DNA from: Emcibacter sp.
Lineage (GTDB): Bacteria; Pseudomonadota; Alphaproteobacteria; Sphingomonadales; Emcibacteraceae
Assembly: GCA_021741205.1 (NCBI GenBank)
Contig: JAIOYI010000001.1
Location: 1 to 64,000 of the forward strand
DNA length: 64,000 nt
Direction of reading: 5' to 3'
The notes under the pieces were generated by a model. It had not been told where the DNA came from and searched no databases. It saw only the letters and a program-made list of their open reading frames with translations. Shown in pieces: positions 1 to 8,972 of the stretch. Position 1 is the stretch's first letter. The number at the start of each line of letters is the position of its first letter. The position numbers and the translations under genes are program-made.

Positions 1-2795
1 TCACAGAAGCTTTGGATGCCCTAGACTTTATTCAACTGCCCAGCATCATCCGGCCAAGCTTTACCATGGGAGGAACAGGCGGCGGTATTGCCTATAACCG
101 TGAAGAATATGAACAGATCGTCACGACCGGTCTTGATGCCTCCCCCGTACATGAAGTTCTGGTCGAACAATCCGTACTGGGCTGGAAAGAATATGAAATG
201 GAAGTTGTCCGCGACAAAGCGGATAATTGTATCATCATTTGCTCTATTGAAAATTTTGACCCCATGGGCATTCATACAGGCGACAGCATTACCGTGGCTC
301 CCGCTCTCACGCTCACAGACAAAGAATATCAGATCATGCGGAATGCCTCGATTGCGGTATTGCGGGAAATCGGGGTGGAAACAGGGGGATCAAACGTTCA
401 ATTTGCGGTAAATCCCGATACGGGCGAACTGATCATCATTGAGATGAACCCCCGCGTCAGTCGATCATCCGCCTTGGCCTCCAAAGCAACTGGTTTTCCC
501 ATTGCCAAAGTAGCGGCAAAACTTGCCGTTGGCTATACTTTGGATGAGCTTCAAAATGATATTACGGGGGCAACACCTGTATCCTTTGAACCGACCATTG
601 ATTATGTCGTCACAAAGATACCCCGTTTTACCTTTGAGAAATTCCCTGGTACAAAACCAACGCTCACCACCGCCATGAAATCCGTGGGTGAGGCCATGTC
701 CATTGGCCGCTGCTTTGCGGAATCCTTGCAAAAAGCCCTGCGATCCATGGAAACGGGACTCACGGGACTTAATGAAATAGACATTCCAGGTTATGATCCC
801 AATAACGGCGATCTAAATGCCGTCAAGGCGGCCTTAGCAAGCCCCACAGATGACCGTATTTTAATTATGGCACAGGCTCTTCGTATCGGTATTAGCGCCC
901 AAGAAATTAACAGCATTGCCAAATATGATCCGTGGTTTATTAATCAAATTAAAATACTTGTTGATACGGAACTTTTTATCAAACAAAATGGTTTGCCCAC
1001 CACCAAATTTGAACTAAGAAAATTAAAAGCCCTTGGTTTTTCTGATGCAAGACTGGCTCAGTTGGTTGGTAAAAAAGAATCTTACGTTTCGAAACTCCGT
1101 AACAAGCTTGATCTCCATCCCGTCTTTAAACGGGTCGATACCTGTGCCGCAGAATTTGAAGCCAAGACACCTTATATGTATTCAACCTATGAAAGTGATG
1201 CTGGCGGTGACGCTCAATGCGAATCAAACCCTACGGACCTCAACAAAATAATCATTCTGGGGGGTGGACCAAACCGCATAGGACAAGGAATAGAGTTCGA
1301 TTATTGCTGCTGTCATGCGGCCTTTGCCCTAAGTGAGCAAGGCTATGAAACAATTATGGTCAATTGCAATCCGGAAACCGTATCCACCGACTATGATACC
1401 TCGGATCGCCTTTATTTTGAACCCCTCACGGCTGAAGATACTATTGAACTTATTCGCTGCGAGCAAAAAAAAGGCACTGTCGTTGGGGTTATTGTTCAGT
1501 TTGGCGGACAGACACCTCTCAAGTTATCCCACGCTCTATTAGAAGCCAATATTCCAATTCTCGGCACATCGCCAGATGCCATTGATTTAGCGGAAGATCG
1601 TGAAAGATTTCAACAGCTGGTGAATAAGCTCGGACTTTTACAGCCAGACAATGGTCTTGCCACCAATACCGCACAGGCCGTAAAAGTTGCCGAAAAGATC
1701 GGTTATCCTATTCTGATCCGTCCAAGTTATGTTCTTGGCGGACGGGCAATGGAAATTGTTTATGATACCGTATCGTTGGAGCGTTATATGAAAGCGGCCG
1801 TTTCCGTTTCATGGGATAGCCCTGTGCTGATTGACCGTTATCTTGGCGGTGCAACTGAAGTTGACGTGGATGCGCTTAGTGACGGTGAAAATGTTCATGT
1901 GGCGGCTATTATGCAACATATCGAAGAGGCCGGTATTCATTCTGGTGATAGCGCCTGCTCTCTCCCGCCCTTTTCGCTCAAAGACTCCGTTATTGCCGAC
2001 ATTAGGGAACAAACCGTGAGACTTGCCCTTGCTCTTGATATAAAGGGGCTTATGAATGTGCAATTCGCCGTAAAAGATGATGTGGTTTACCTTATTGAAG
2101 TAAACCCCAGAGCCAGCCGAACGGTGCCTTTTGTGGCTAAGGCTATCGGTTCTCCCATTGCAAAAATTGCTGCCCGATTAATGGCTGGGGAGAAGATATC
2201 TGCCTTTAAATTTCCTTCGGCAACACCCAAGCATTATGCGGTCAAAGAGGCCGTCATGCCCTTTAATCGCTTTCCTGGTGTGGATATATTGCTTGGCCCA
2301 GAAATGCGTTCGACGGGGGAGGTTATCGGACTTGATGATAGTTTTGCTAAGGCATTCCTTAAATCTCAAATCGCGGCTGGAACGATTTTACCCCTTTCTG
2401 GAAAAGTATTCATTTCGGTAAAAGACAGCGATAAGAAGAAAATGATTGAACCGACGGAAACTCTTATAAAAATGGGATATACTGTTTTGGCAACATCTGG
2501 TACAGCAAAATTCTTACAGGATCAGGGATTGGATGTGTTGCGCGTCAATAAGGTAATGGAGGGCAGACCCCATATCGTTGATGCCATAAAGAATGGTGAG
2601 ATTAAATTAATTTTCAATACCACCGAAGGCACACAATCCATCACCGACAGTTACGAGCTTCGGCGCACCGCATTGGTTCATGCTATTCCCTATTATACCA
2701 CCACACGGGGGGCAATTTCTGCTATGGAAGCAATAAAAGTCTTGAAATCCTGCTCACTTGAGGTTAAACCCCTTCAGTCTTATGTTTATGAGTAA
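1..2795 (+). CDS. carB: carbamoyl-phosphate synthase large subunit (5' truncated by window edge)
   Basis: Large subunit of carbamoyl-phosphate synthase, which makes carbamoyl phosphate from bicarbonate, ammonia (from the CarA glutaminase) and two ATP for pyrimidine and arginine synthesis in the cytoplasm. The reading frame is open from the first bases, so roughly the first 150 of about 1075 residues are missing. Visible parts are the end of the first ATP-grasp half (glycine-rich loop in [16 protein letters not shown], then [19 protein letters not shown]), the oligomerisation region, and a complete second ATP-grasp half ([38 protein letters not shown]). A C-terminal MGS-like allosteric domain follows ([13 protein letters not shown]). 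The gene sits upstream of greA, a common alphaproteobacterial order. No defect seen. Confidence 0.97.
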   Translation, partial: TEALDALDFIQLPSIIRPSFTMGGTGGGIAYNREEYEQIVTTGLDASPVHEVLVEQSVLGWKEYEMEVVRDKADNCIIICSIENFDPMGIHTGDSITVAPALTLTDKEYQIMRNASIAVLREIGVETGGSNVQFAVNPDTGELIIIEMNPRVSRSSALASKATGFPIAKVAAKLAVGYTLDELQNDITGATPVSFEPTIDYVVTKIPRFTFEKFPGTKPTLTTAMKSVGEAMSIGRCFAESLQKALRSMETGLTGLNEIDIPGYDPNNGDLNAVKAALASPTDDRILIMAQALRIGISAQEINSIAKYDPWFINQIKILVDTELFIKQNGLPTTKFELRKLKALGFSDARLAQLVGKKESYVSKLRNKLDLHPVFKRVDTCAAEFEAKTPYMYSTYESDAGGDAQCESNPTDLNKIIILGGGPNRIGQGIEFDYCCCHAAFALSEQGYETIMVNCNPETVSTDYDTSDRLYFEPLTAEDTIELIRCEQKKGTVVGVIVQFGGQTPLKLSHALLEANIPILGTSPDAIDLAEDRERFQQLVNKLGLLQPDNGLATNTAQAVKVAEKIGYPILIRPSYVLGGRAMEIVYDTVSLERYMKAAVSVSWDSPVLIDRYLGGATEVDVDALSDGENVHVAAIMQHIEEAGIHSGDSACSLPPFSLKDSVIADIREQTVRLALALDIKGLMNVQFAVKDDVVYLIEVNPRASRTVPFVAKAIGSPIAKIAARLMAGEKISAFKFPSATPKHYAVKEAVMPFNRFPGVDILLGPEMRSTGEVIGLDDSFAKAFLKSQIAAGTILPLSGKVFISVKDSDKKKMIEPTETLIKMGYTVLATSGTAKFLQDQGLDVLRVNKVMEGRPHIVDAIKNGEIKLIFNTTEGTQSITDSYELRRTALVHAIPYYTTTRGAISAMEAIKVLKSCSLEVKPLQSYVYE

Positions 2796-2904
2796 ATAAT
2801 TACGAACAAAAAGCCCTTAAATATAAATTGACGATATAAGAGGATAGCTTGTAACATTATAAGCTATACTAGTTTTTTTTGCAAAAAATATAGAAAATGA
2901 CATT

Positions 2905-3378
2905 ATGGTAGAAAAAGTACCGATGACAGCAGAAGGCCACGAACGGCTTGAAGCAGAATTAAAACATTTAAAGCATGACGAACGTCCTTCTGTTATTAAG
3001 GCTATTGAGGAAGCACGGGCGCACGGTGACCTTTCTGAAAATGCCGAATATCATGCGGCAAAAGAACGTCAAGGCTTTATCGAATCACGCATTCAGGATC
3101 TTGAAGGGAAGATCAGTCGTGCATCCGTCGTTAATGCCAAGGATCTTAGCGGTGATACCGTTGTTTTTTCTGCGACGGTAAGTCTTGCCGATGAAGATGA
3201 TAAGATGTTCACCTATCAGATCGTAGGCGTCGATGAGGCTGATGTTTCCGAAGGGAAAATATCCCATATTTCTCCTATTGGCCGCGCTCTAATCGGACGT
3301 AAAGTAGGGGACGAGGTCGAAGTTAAGACCCCCAGAGGTGAAATTTATTATGAAATCACCAAAATAGAATTTATCTGA
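2905..3378 (+). CDS. greA: transcription elongation factor GreA
   Basis: GreA (157 aa, the usual size) rescues backtracked RNA polymerase by stimulating cleavage of the extruded 3' RNA end. The N-terminal coiled coil begins [22 protein letters not shown]. It carries the tip signature [20 protein letters not shown], whose acidic D and E reach into the polymerase channel. The C-terminal FKBP-like domain ends [18 protein letters not shown]. It lies 109 bp downstream of carB in the same direction. That gap is AT-rich and ends in a T-run and A-rich stretch, so greA may have its own promoter. A GC-rich hairpin follows the stop codon. Confidence 0.97.
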   Translation: MVEKVPMTAEGHERLEAELKHLKHDERPSVIKAIEEARAHGDLSENAEYHAAKERQGFIESRIQDLEGKISRASVVNAKDLSGDTVVFSATVSLADEDDKMFTYQIVGVDEADVSEGKISHISPIGRALIGRKVGDEVEVKTPRGEIYYEITKIEFI

Positions 3379-3384
3379 TATTTT

Positions 3385-3409
3385 GGGCGAACTTTGATAG
3401 GGTTCGCCC
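3385..3409. terminator. hairpin between convergent greA and lrp-type gene
   Basis: GGGCGAAC (3385-3392) pairs with GTTCGCCC (3402-3409) around a 9-nt loop. It lies between two convergent genes, where a bidirectional terminator is expected. Neither side has a good T-run, so it may act as a weak or factor-assisted terminator, or only protect the 3' ends. Confidence 0.5.
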
Positions 3410-3436
3410 CACACTATTCCCACAATCTACCCTAAA

Positions 3437-3922
3437 TTACGCTTTATTAATATTTACAACTGGAATGCCGTGCAATTTTTTGGCACACCGAATGCTAAGT
3501 GATGTTTTAACACTATCCACATTAGGTGCCGGTGTTAATTTCGTGGTCAGAAAATTCTGGAATTGGGCAAGATCACGGGCGACAATTTTTAAAATAAAAT
3601 CAATTTCCCCATTAAGCATATAAGTTTCCCGAACCATCGGCCATTCGGATACCATATCTTCAAATGCCTTAAGATCATTTTCCGACTGACGATGCAGTCC
3701 CACCATGGCAAAAACCGTCAAGCCAAATCCCATTAACTCATTATCAAGATCCGCATGATATCCTCGAATATAGCCCCCCTCTTCCAATGCCCTAACTCTT
3801 CGCAGACAGGGTGGTGCCGTTATACCGACCTTCTCGGCTAAATCTACATTGGTAATTCTACCGGATTCTTGCAAGGTCTCTAAAATTTGACAATCTATAT
3901 CATCCAGTTTGACATGATGCAT
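3437..3922 (-). CDS. Lrp/AsnC family transcriptional regulator
   Basis: A 161-residue member of the Lrp/AsnC family, DNA-binding regulators that usually sense amino acids. The N-terminal winged helix-turn-helix is clear (LDDIDCQILETLQESGRITNVDLAEKVGI, then PPCLRRVRALEEGGYIRGY). The C-terminal RAM ligand-binding and oligomerisation domain begins near residue 65 (LTVFAMVGL...) and contains MLNGEIDFILKIVARDL. The gene is monocistronic and convergent with greA. The 288 bp upstream is AT-rich and shared with the divergent kinase gene at 4211. Which amino acid or operon it controls cannot be told from this sequence. Confidence 0.9.
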   Translation of the reverse strand: MHHVKLDDIDCQILETLQESGRITNVDLAEKVGITAPPCLRRVRALEEGGYIRGYHADLDNELMGFGLTVFAMVGLHRQSENDLKAFEDMVSEWPMVRETYMLNGEIDFILKIVARDLAQFQNFLTTKLTPAPNVDSVKTSLSIRCAKKLHGIPVVNINKA

Positions 3923-4210
3923 AATACATATTCCTCATGAATGTTTATAGTGGTTTTAAAGATATTTAGAAAAATACTGAACCTCCCCCTATTGAGAAAT
4001 AAAATTTCTTGATGGTGACACATTATATTATAAACTAAGACTTTTACACAATAAAATTCTTGTTTATTCCATCTTTAAGGAAGAAGCTTATATTTCTATC
4101 CGTTATCAATTATTTTTTTATCTGGCTTTGAGACAAAAAACAGTTATTATTTTGATTAGAGAATATTAACAATTATAAGTTTATAATGGCAGACAAAGAG
4201 ACAGTCATTT

Positions 4211-6415
4211 ATGTTCGTCTCCACATTATTGGAAAAAGATAATACCGTGCAAAAAAGAGCGCAATTTGACGACAGAATTCGCAATCTCATTGCCCTTGCG
4301 CAAGACGGATCAAAGCATAGTAGAACTCTTTTATTTTCTCATATAAGCGACCTTTTCCTTCAGGGTAGACCAATGGCGTCCCCAACGCATGCACGGATGT
4401 TATCTGAGATTTTAAAAGAACTTCTTACTCAGGTGGAAATCTCCACAAGACAGGAGCTTGCCTCAACACTTTATACGCTCTCCAATCCCCCCGAAACACT
4501 TATCAATATTATGTGCGAAGATATTGTTGAGGTATCTGGCCCTTTGCTTGAAAAGGCTGTTCTGCCTGATGAAAAATTAATCCATATTATTCGCTATGGT
4601 ACAGAAGCACACAAAATACATGTTTCAAGACGTTTTGGTCTATCTCCTCTTGTCCGCAATGAATTGGAAAAAGCGTGGCGGGAACTACATAATTCAAAAA
4701 CAAAATATAGCCTGAATGAACTTGATAAGCAGGCTGAAGACCATATTGTAGACATTGATGAAGAGACAACGGAAAATATTCTTGAATTATTACGGGCACA
4801 AAATATTCATAGACACTCTTCTAAACCCGATGACGATAAAATCATTAAAGCAGAAGAAAAACACCCAAAAGAAAATATTTATTCGCCCGCCGAAATAAAA
4901 CCGACCCAGAATCTTGAACAGGAAATAACAGAACATGATATTTCCCTGAATATGGCCTATTCAGAAAAAATGAACCCTTTTCCTTCACCACCAAAAATTG
5001 CCAATGATTCAGAGAGGTATGAGAGAAATACTTATTTTGATAGTCATATAACAATGCAAGATTCCGCACTTGACATCACAGATGATATTAATAAACAAGT
5101 TCAAAATGCCCGCCATGACATCAACCGCCAAAAGGAATTTGTCAGAACCGTTGCGGATTGGTTTTGGGAAATAGACCGTGCAGCAAATATTACCTTTATT
5201 TCTGAAGAAGCCTTTACCGTCTTTGGACAAGCAAGCTCAACACTGATTGGGGAAGATTTTATCAGCATTTGCACACCGCCTGATACCATGGAAAATGATC
5301 ATGCCGATCAAAACAAAGAAACCTTCGAGGCGTTATTTGAACATCGGAAATCCTTTAGGAATAAAGCCTTTTATATTTCTACCCAAAACGAAGAAAAAAC
5401 CCTTTGGTTCCTTAGCGGTATCGCCATATTTGATATCCATTCTGGACGCTTTACTGGATTTCGGGGAAGCGCCCGCGCGGAAATTACGGAACAGGATATA
5501 TCCCATATCACCTTATCAGAAAAACATTCCAATACCTATGACAAGCCATTGACAAGACGTCAAGAAGAAACCTTGGAGGAATATATCAAGTCCAGAGCCC
5601 TAAGGGCGGTTTCTCAAAGTCAGCAAAAGGACAATCCTCATCGGCCTATAAGACCAGAAACAATTGACCATACAAAAGAATATAGTGACGAATATGCAAA
5701 TGAATTACTCCATAATCTGTCTCATGAATTTAGAACCCCTCTAAATGCTATTATCGGCTTTTCTGAAATGATTGAAATGGAAACATGGGGAGCCGTCAAC
5801 ACCCAATATCATCAGAATATCAAGAATATTCTTACCGCAGCACAACATTTAAAAGAAGCTGTTAATGACGTTCTTGACTCCGCCAAAATTGAAGCTGGAT
5901 TAATGCAAATAAATCCAGAATCTTTTTCTTTAAAATCCGTCATAAAGAATTGCATGAAAAATGTTGAAAATATGGCGGATAGCAGCAATATTAAAATCGC
6001 AGAAAACAACAAAAATATTGATGTTATATTATATAATGACAGACAAAGCGTGGAATTATGTTTGACCAAAATTTTGACAAGCACAATAAAGCGTGGGCAG
6101 GACGGCGACATTATTACGCCCTCTGTCTTAATCAATAGCAATGCCCAAGTGCGAATCGAAATACCTATTCTTGGCCCAAAAATTGATGAGAAAAATCAAG
6201 ATAACCTGTTTCAAAGGCTAAAACGAGAGCCAGAAATAAAAAAAATATCCCCTAGTGATGCCATAAATTATGAATCAAAAATCTCCCCCAACTTCGGATT
6301 ATCCATAGCACAGAACCTTGCGCACATGATTGGAGGCGACATTTCCACCCATGCCGAACGGGGCTTTCTTACTCATTTTGTTCTAACGCTCAGCAATTAT
6401 GATAAGACCCAATAA
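4211..6415 (+). CDS. DUF2336-PAS-histidine kinase-like protein with degenerate ATPase domain
   Basis: A 734-residue cytoplasmic signalling protein with no membrane segment. An N-terminal alpha-helical DUF2336-like region (about residues 15-155) is followed by a charged linker and a PAS domain (about 305-420, beginning near VADWFWEIDRAANITFISEEA). A HisKA dimerisation domain has a normal H-box, NLSHEFRTPLNAIIGFSEM, with His505. The H-box resembles PleC/DivJ-class kinases. The C-terminal HATPase region is eroded: the N-box position reads CLTKILTSTIKRG with no Asn, and no DxGxG box is visible (IPILGPKIDEK instead). Only a G2-like NFGLSIAQNLAHMIGGDIS remains. It may be a pseudokinase, scaffold or phosphatase. 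It lies just upstream of the Tad pilus genes, separated by 287 bp. Domain borders are estimates. Confidence 0.8.
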   Translation: MFVSTLLEKDNTVQKRAQFDDRIRNLIALAQDGSKHSRTLLFSHISDLFLQGRPMASPTHARMLSEILKELLTQVEISTRQELASTLYTLSNPPETLINIMCEDIVEVSGPLLEKAVLPDEKLIHIIRYGTEAHKIHVSRRFGLSPLVRNELEKAWRELHNSKTKYSLNELDKQAEDHIVDIDEETTENILELLRAQNIHRHSSKPDDDKIIKAEEKHPKENIYSPAEIKPTQNLEQEITEHDISLNMAYSEKMNPFPSPPKIANDSERYERNTYFDSHITMQDSALDITDDINKQVQNARHDINRQKEFVRTVADWFWEIDRAANITFISEEAFTVFGQASSTLIGEDFISICTPPDTMENDHADQNKETFEALFEHRKSFRNKAFYISTQNEEKTLWFLSGIAIFDIHSGRFTGFRGSARAEITEQDISHITLSEKHSNTYDKPLTRRQEETLEEYIKSRALRAVSQSQQKDNPHRPIRPETIDHTKEYSDEYANELLHNLSHEFRTPLNAIIGFSEMIEMETWGAVNTQYHQNIKNILTAAQHLKEAVNDVLDSAKIEAGLMQINPESFSLKSVIKNCMKNVENMADSSNIKIAENNKNIDVILYNDRQSVELCLTKILTSTIKRGQDGDIITPSVLINSNAQVRIEIPILGPKIDEKNQDNLFQRLKREPEIKKISPSDAINYESKISPNFGLSIAQNLAHMIGGDISTHAERGFLTHFVLTLSNYDKTQ

Positions 6416-6550
6416 ACCCCTAGCATTCCAGTGTTTTACAAGGTCTCCTTTAATTATTATACACCCTCATTGTTAGTCTTAAAAACTTAAAATAATTGAA
6501 CCTAAAATTTTTCCACACAGAGTAATCTCGAGACAATTCAAAAAAATTAA

Positions 6551-6565
6551 TTAAAATTTTATTAA
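6551..6565. promoter_or_regulatory. candidate CtrA box upstream of flp pilin genes
   Basis: The sequence TTAA-AATTTTA-TTAA matches the CtrA consensus TTAA-N7-TTAA exactly in spacing and lies 138 bp before the first Flp pilin. In Caulobacter the pilin gene pilA is activated by CtrA. The region is very AT-rich, so chance matches are likely and the call is tentative. Confidence 0.35.
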
Positions 6566-6702
6566 ATTATTTCTTATAACCTTTTGTAATTAAATAATAA
6601 TTCCTAATATCCGTTAACTATTTATTCATAATTCTAATCCATATTATAGTCACAACATCGGCATAGATAACAATTTTACTTGGCACTTTAAGGAGATTAG
6701 AA

Positions 6703-6882
6703 ATGAGAAAATTTTTTGCACAATTACGTAAATCAGAAAAAGGCGCAACGGCTATTGAATATGGTCTAATTGCAGCCTTGATCGCCGTAGCTGCGATTAC
6801 AGCGATGACATCAGTTGGTACATCACTGACAGCGACTTTTGATAATGTTAGCTCTAAATTAGATGCAGCATCTGCACCATAA
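6703..6882 (+). CDS. flp: Flp/Tad type IVb pilin 1
   Basis: A 59-residue Flp-family pilin, the major subunit of the Tad pilus. The short basic leader MRKFFAQLRKSEKG is followed by the processing site after Gly14, then ATAIEYGLIAALIAVAAITA. The conserved Glu at +5 and adjacent Tyr are the hallmark of Flp pilins. Mature pilin is one hydrophobic helix plus a short polar tail. A strong ribosome binding site, AAGGAG, lies just upstream. A near-perfect terminator follows directly, so most transcripts probably stop after this gene. That fits a highly expressed major pilin. It would be cleaved by the CpaA peptidase encoded downstream. Confidence 0.95.
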   Translation: MRKFFAQLRKSEKGATAIEYGLIAALIAVAAITAMTSVGTSLTATFDNVSSKLDAASAP

Positions 6883-6923
6883 TATAAGACGAGCTTTCTA
6901 TTAATAGTTTTGCGTAAATCTTT

Positions 6924-6970
6924 AAATAGAGGCTTTGGATGAAAATTCCCAAAGCCTCTATTTCTATTTT
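6924..6970 (+). terminator. strong intrinsic terminator after flp1
   Basis: AAATAGAGGCTTTGG (6924-6938) pairs perfectly with CCAAAGCCTCTATTT (6949-6963) around a 10-nt loop, followed by CTATTTT. It separates flp1 from flp2 and the cpa genes, allowing pilin mRNA to exceed assembly-gene mRNA. Confidence 0.85.
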
Positions 6971-6985
6971 AAGTGAGGTGAGAAA

Positions 6986-7171
6986 ATGATACTTAAAAAC
7001 TTTCTGCGTAAACTCATTAAAAATAATAGCGGCGCAACGGCCATTGAATATGCCCTGATTGCAGCCTTGATTATTTTTGCCTCTGTTGGGGCCATTTCTA
7101 CCCTGAGCAGCACCTTCATTGATAATTATGAATCCACCTCGGCCGCAATGGATGATGCCGCCAATAGGTAG
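6986..7171 (+). CDS. Flp/Tad type IVb pilin 2
   Basis: A second Flp-family pilin, 61 residues. The leader MILKNFLRKLIKNNSG is followed by ATAIEYALIAALIIFASVGA, so the Gly/Ala cleavage site and Glu+5 are kept. It has the same GATAIEY core as the first pilin, but the leader and C-terminal half (STFIDNYESTSAAMDDAANR) differ. It sits only about 20 bp after the flp1 terminator, with an in-frame SD-like GTGAGGTGAG. A minor pilin or an alternative major pilin are both possible. Expression is probably lower than flp1 because it depends on read-through or an undetected promoter. Confidence 0.93.
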   Translation: MILKNFLRKLIKNNSGATAIEYALIAALIIFASVGAISTLSSTFIDNYESTSAAMDDAANR

Positions 7172-7353
7172 AAAATATTTAATTCCTCATTTAATGAATT
7201 TTAAAACGTCCTCCCAAATTTTTCTTAACGATTCCCCCCATATGTAGATCGAGAATTAAATTGATCCGTAGAAATTTCCATTAATCATCTCATTTTATTC
7301 ACAAAAAATGGCCTAATCCCTGAGGTTTAAACATTTTTACAATATTTTTTAAT

Positions 7354-7390
7354 ATGGTTAACGAAAAATATTAACATGGTTAACGAAAAA
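7354..7390 (+). repeat. 22-bp direct duplication of the cpaA start region creating a 6-codon upstream ORF
   Basis: ATGGTTAACGAAAAA occurs at 7354-7368 and again at 7376-7390, offset by 22 bp. The upstream copy starts an out-of-frame mini-ORF reading MVNEKY and stopping at TAA 7372-7374. This is one base before the cpaA ATG at 7376 (MVNEKN). No good Shine-Dalgarno is visible for either copy. Confidence 0.7.
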
Positions 7391-7978
7391 AACACTTTTT
7401 CCATATATTTTCGAATAAATAAAAAATACTGGCTCATTAGGATCACTGTTTTGTTAACCTTAATAATCATTGTTATATTTTCTTTTCTTATGGTCTGGGC
7501 GGCATATTCCGATCTGTCCCGCTATATCCTGTCCAATAAACTTTGTCTTTCGGTAACATTGCTCTATCCTGTTTATCTTATTAGCCTTTATATGAATGAC
7601 CATGGGCTCCCTATAGAAAATATTTTAACCACGCTGGCTCTTGCTGTGGTTTTATTTATTGTGTGTGCGGGTTTCTTTGCACTTAACATTATGGGCGGCG
7701 GGGATGTGAAACTTATCCCAGCGGTAGCACTCTGGGCTGGAACAGCACATATTTTACCCTATCTTTTTATAACATCCGTGATTGGCGGGCTATTTGCAGC
7801 CCTCATTCTTGCTAAAAATCGCTTAAATAACTCTAAATCTTATAAATCTTCAGCAAATATAAACCTCTCTGTGGCAGAAATAAAAGAGAGTGTGGTTCCA
7901 TATGGTGTTGGCATTGCAATGGGTGGCCTTTATGTGGCTTACAATTTAATTGTCACATTCAATCAAAAAGCAACCTAA
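7376..7978 (+). CDS. cpaA: Tad pilus prepilin peptidase (A24 family)
   Basis: A 200-residue membrane protein of the CpaA/TadV type, a short prepilin peptidase without the methylase domain of PilD. It should cut the leader from the two Flp pilins. Several hydrophobic segments are visible. The two catalytic aspartates of A24 aspartic peptidases are present: AAYSDLSRYILSN near residue 44, and the GxGD-type motif IMGGGDVKLIPAVALW near 105. The start at 7376 is weakly supported, because the ribosome site is poor and a copy of the start region lies 22 bp upstream out of frame. An internal start is possible. It is followed by cpaB after 28 bp. Confidence 0.92.
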   Translation: MVNEKNTFSIYFRINKKYWLIRITVLLTLIIIVIFSFLMVWAAYSDLSRYILSNKLCLSVTLLYPVYLISLYMNDHGLPIENILTTLALAVVLFIVCAGFFALNIMGGGDVKLIPAVALWAGTAHILPYLFITSVIGGLFAALILAKNRLNNSKSYKSSANINLSVAEIKESVVPYGVGIAMGGLYVAYNLIVTFNQKAT

Positions 7979-8006
7979 TAGGGAACACGAAACAAGGAAT
8001 GTATAA

Positions 8007-8972
8007 ATGAATATAAATATAAGAAGCATCATACTAATTGTTATTGCACTGGTTATTGCCGGCGTAACAGCTATGCTTGCCAGAAACCTTGTATCAACAC
8101 CAAAACAGTCAATAGATGGAACTGGTGTGGTAACAGAGGTTAGAGCCTCTAAGATGAAAATTCTTGTGGCCGCCAAAAATATTCCCCTTGGGCATTTTAT
8201 CAAAGATGAAGATATGACATGGCAATCATGGCCGGATGAAACCGTTCATGACAGCTATATCAAACAAGATTCTGGCATAAAAAAAGAAAGTTTTGATGGT
8301 GCCGTTGCCAAGTCAGACATTTCTGCAGGGGAGCCTATCTTAGATAATCGTTTGGTAAAACCTGGCAACAGAGGATTTATGGCTGCCGTGCTTCCCGTTG
8401 GAATGCGAGCTGTTACCGTGCGCATAACAGACATTTCTGGTAATGCAGGATTTATCTTTCCTGGTGATCGTGTTGACATTGTCCTCACCCATGACATTGC
8501 CATAAAAGAGAAAAAACAAAAATCCCATGTGAGCGAAACCGTGCTTAAAAATATTCGGGTTCTGGCCATTAATCAAAGGACGGACAGTGCAACCCGCACG
8601 CCTTCTGTCGGGAAGACCGCAACCTTGGAAGTCACCTCAAAAGATGCGGAAAAGATTGCGCTCCTCAAGAGCATGGGAACCTTAACCCTCGTGCTCAGAA
8701 GCCTTGGTGCGGAAGATGAAACCACTGAACATGCGGCTCAAGAAAAGCCAACCGCCACATGGGACAGCGAAGTCAGCAACCAGATTTCCAATGGTGCGGC
8801 AAACTCACCCGCGGGTCATAATGTTTCCGTTGAAATATTCCGGGGCGGTACCAAGAAAAACCAAAAAGTTGATTTTAATCAGCTCTTTAATCAAGCCCTT
8901 AATGCACAGAACGGTAATAATACCGATGAAGACACAGCGACTACTACAGATACAGAGGAAACAGAGGAATGA
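8007..8972 (+). CDS. cpaB: Tad pilus assembly protein CpaB (RcpC)
   Basis: CpaB/RcpC, 321 aa, a periplasmic partner of the outer-membrane secretin in Tad pili. It starts with a single N-terminal membrane anchor (IILIVIALVIAGVTAMLARNL). An SAF domain follows, near ILVAAKNIPLGHFIKDEDM, and includes AVTVRITDISGNAGFIFPGDRVDIVLT. The C-terminal 80 residues are polar and low in complexity, ending in a Thr/Glu/Asp-rich tail (TDEDTATTTDTEETEE). The stop overlaps the cpaC start (ATGA at 8969-8972), indicating translational coupling. Confidence 0.93.
   Translation: MNINIRSIILIVIALVIAGVTAMLARNLVSTPKQSIDGTGVVTEVRASKMKILVAAKNIPLGHFIKDEDMTWQSWPDETVHDSYIKQDSGIKKESFDGAVAKSDISAGEPILDNRLVKPGNRGFMAAVLPVGMRAVTVRITDISGNAGFIFPGDRVDIVLTHDIAIKEKKQKSHVSETVLKNIRVLAINQRTDSATRTPSVGKTATLEVTSKDAEKIALLKSMGTLTLVLRSLGAEDETTEHAAQEKPTATWDSEVSNQISNGAANSPAGHNVSVEIFRGGTKKNQKVDFNQLFNQALNAQNGNNTDEDTATTTDTEETEE

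Noticed and set aside
7354-7386. CtrA boxes at the repeated TTAAC motifs before cpaA
   Set aside because: The TTAA pairs here are spaced by 5 or 9 bases, not 7.
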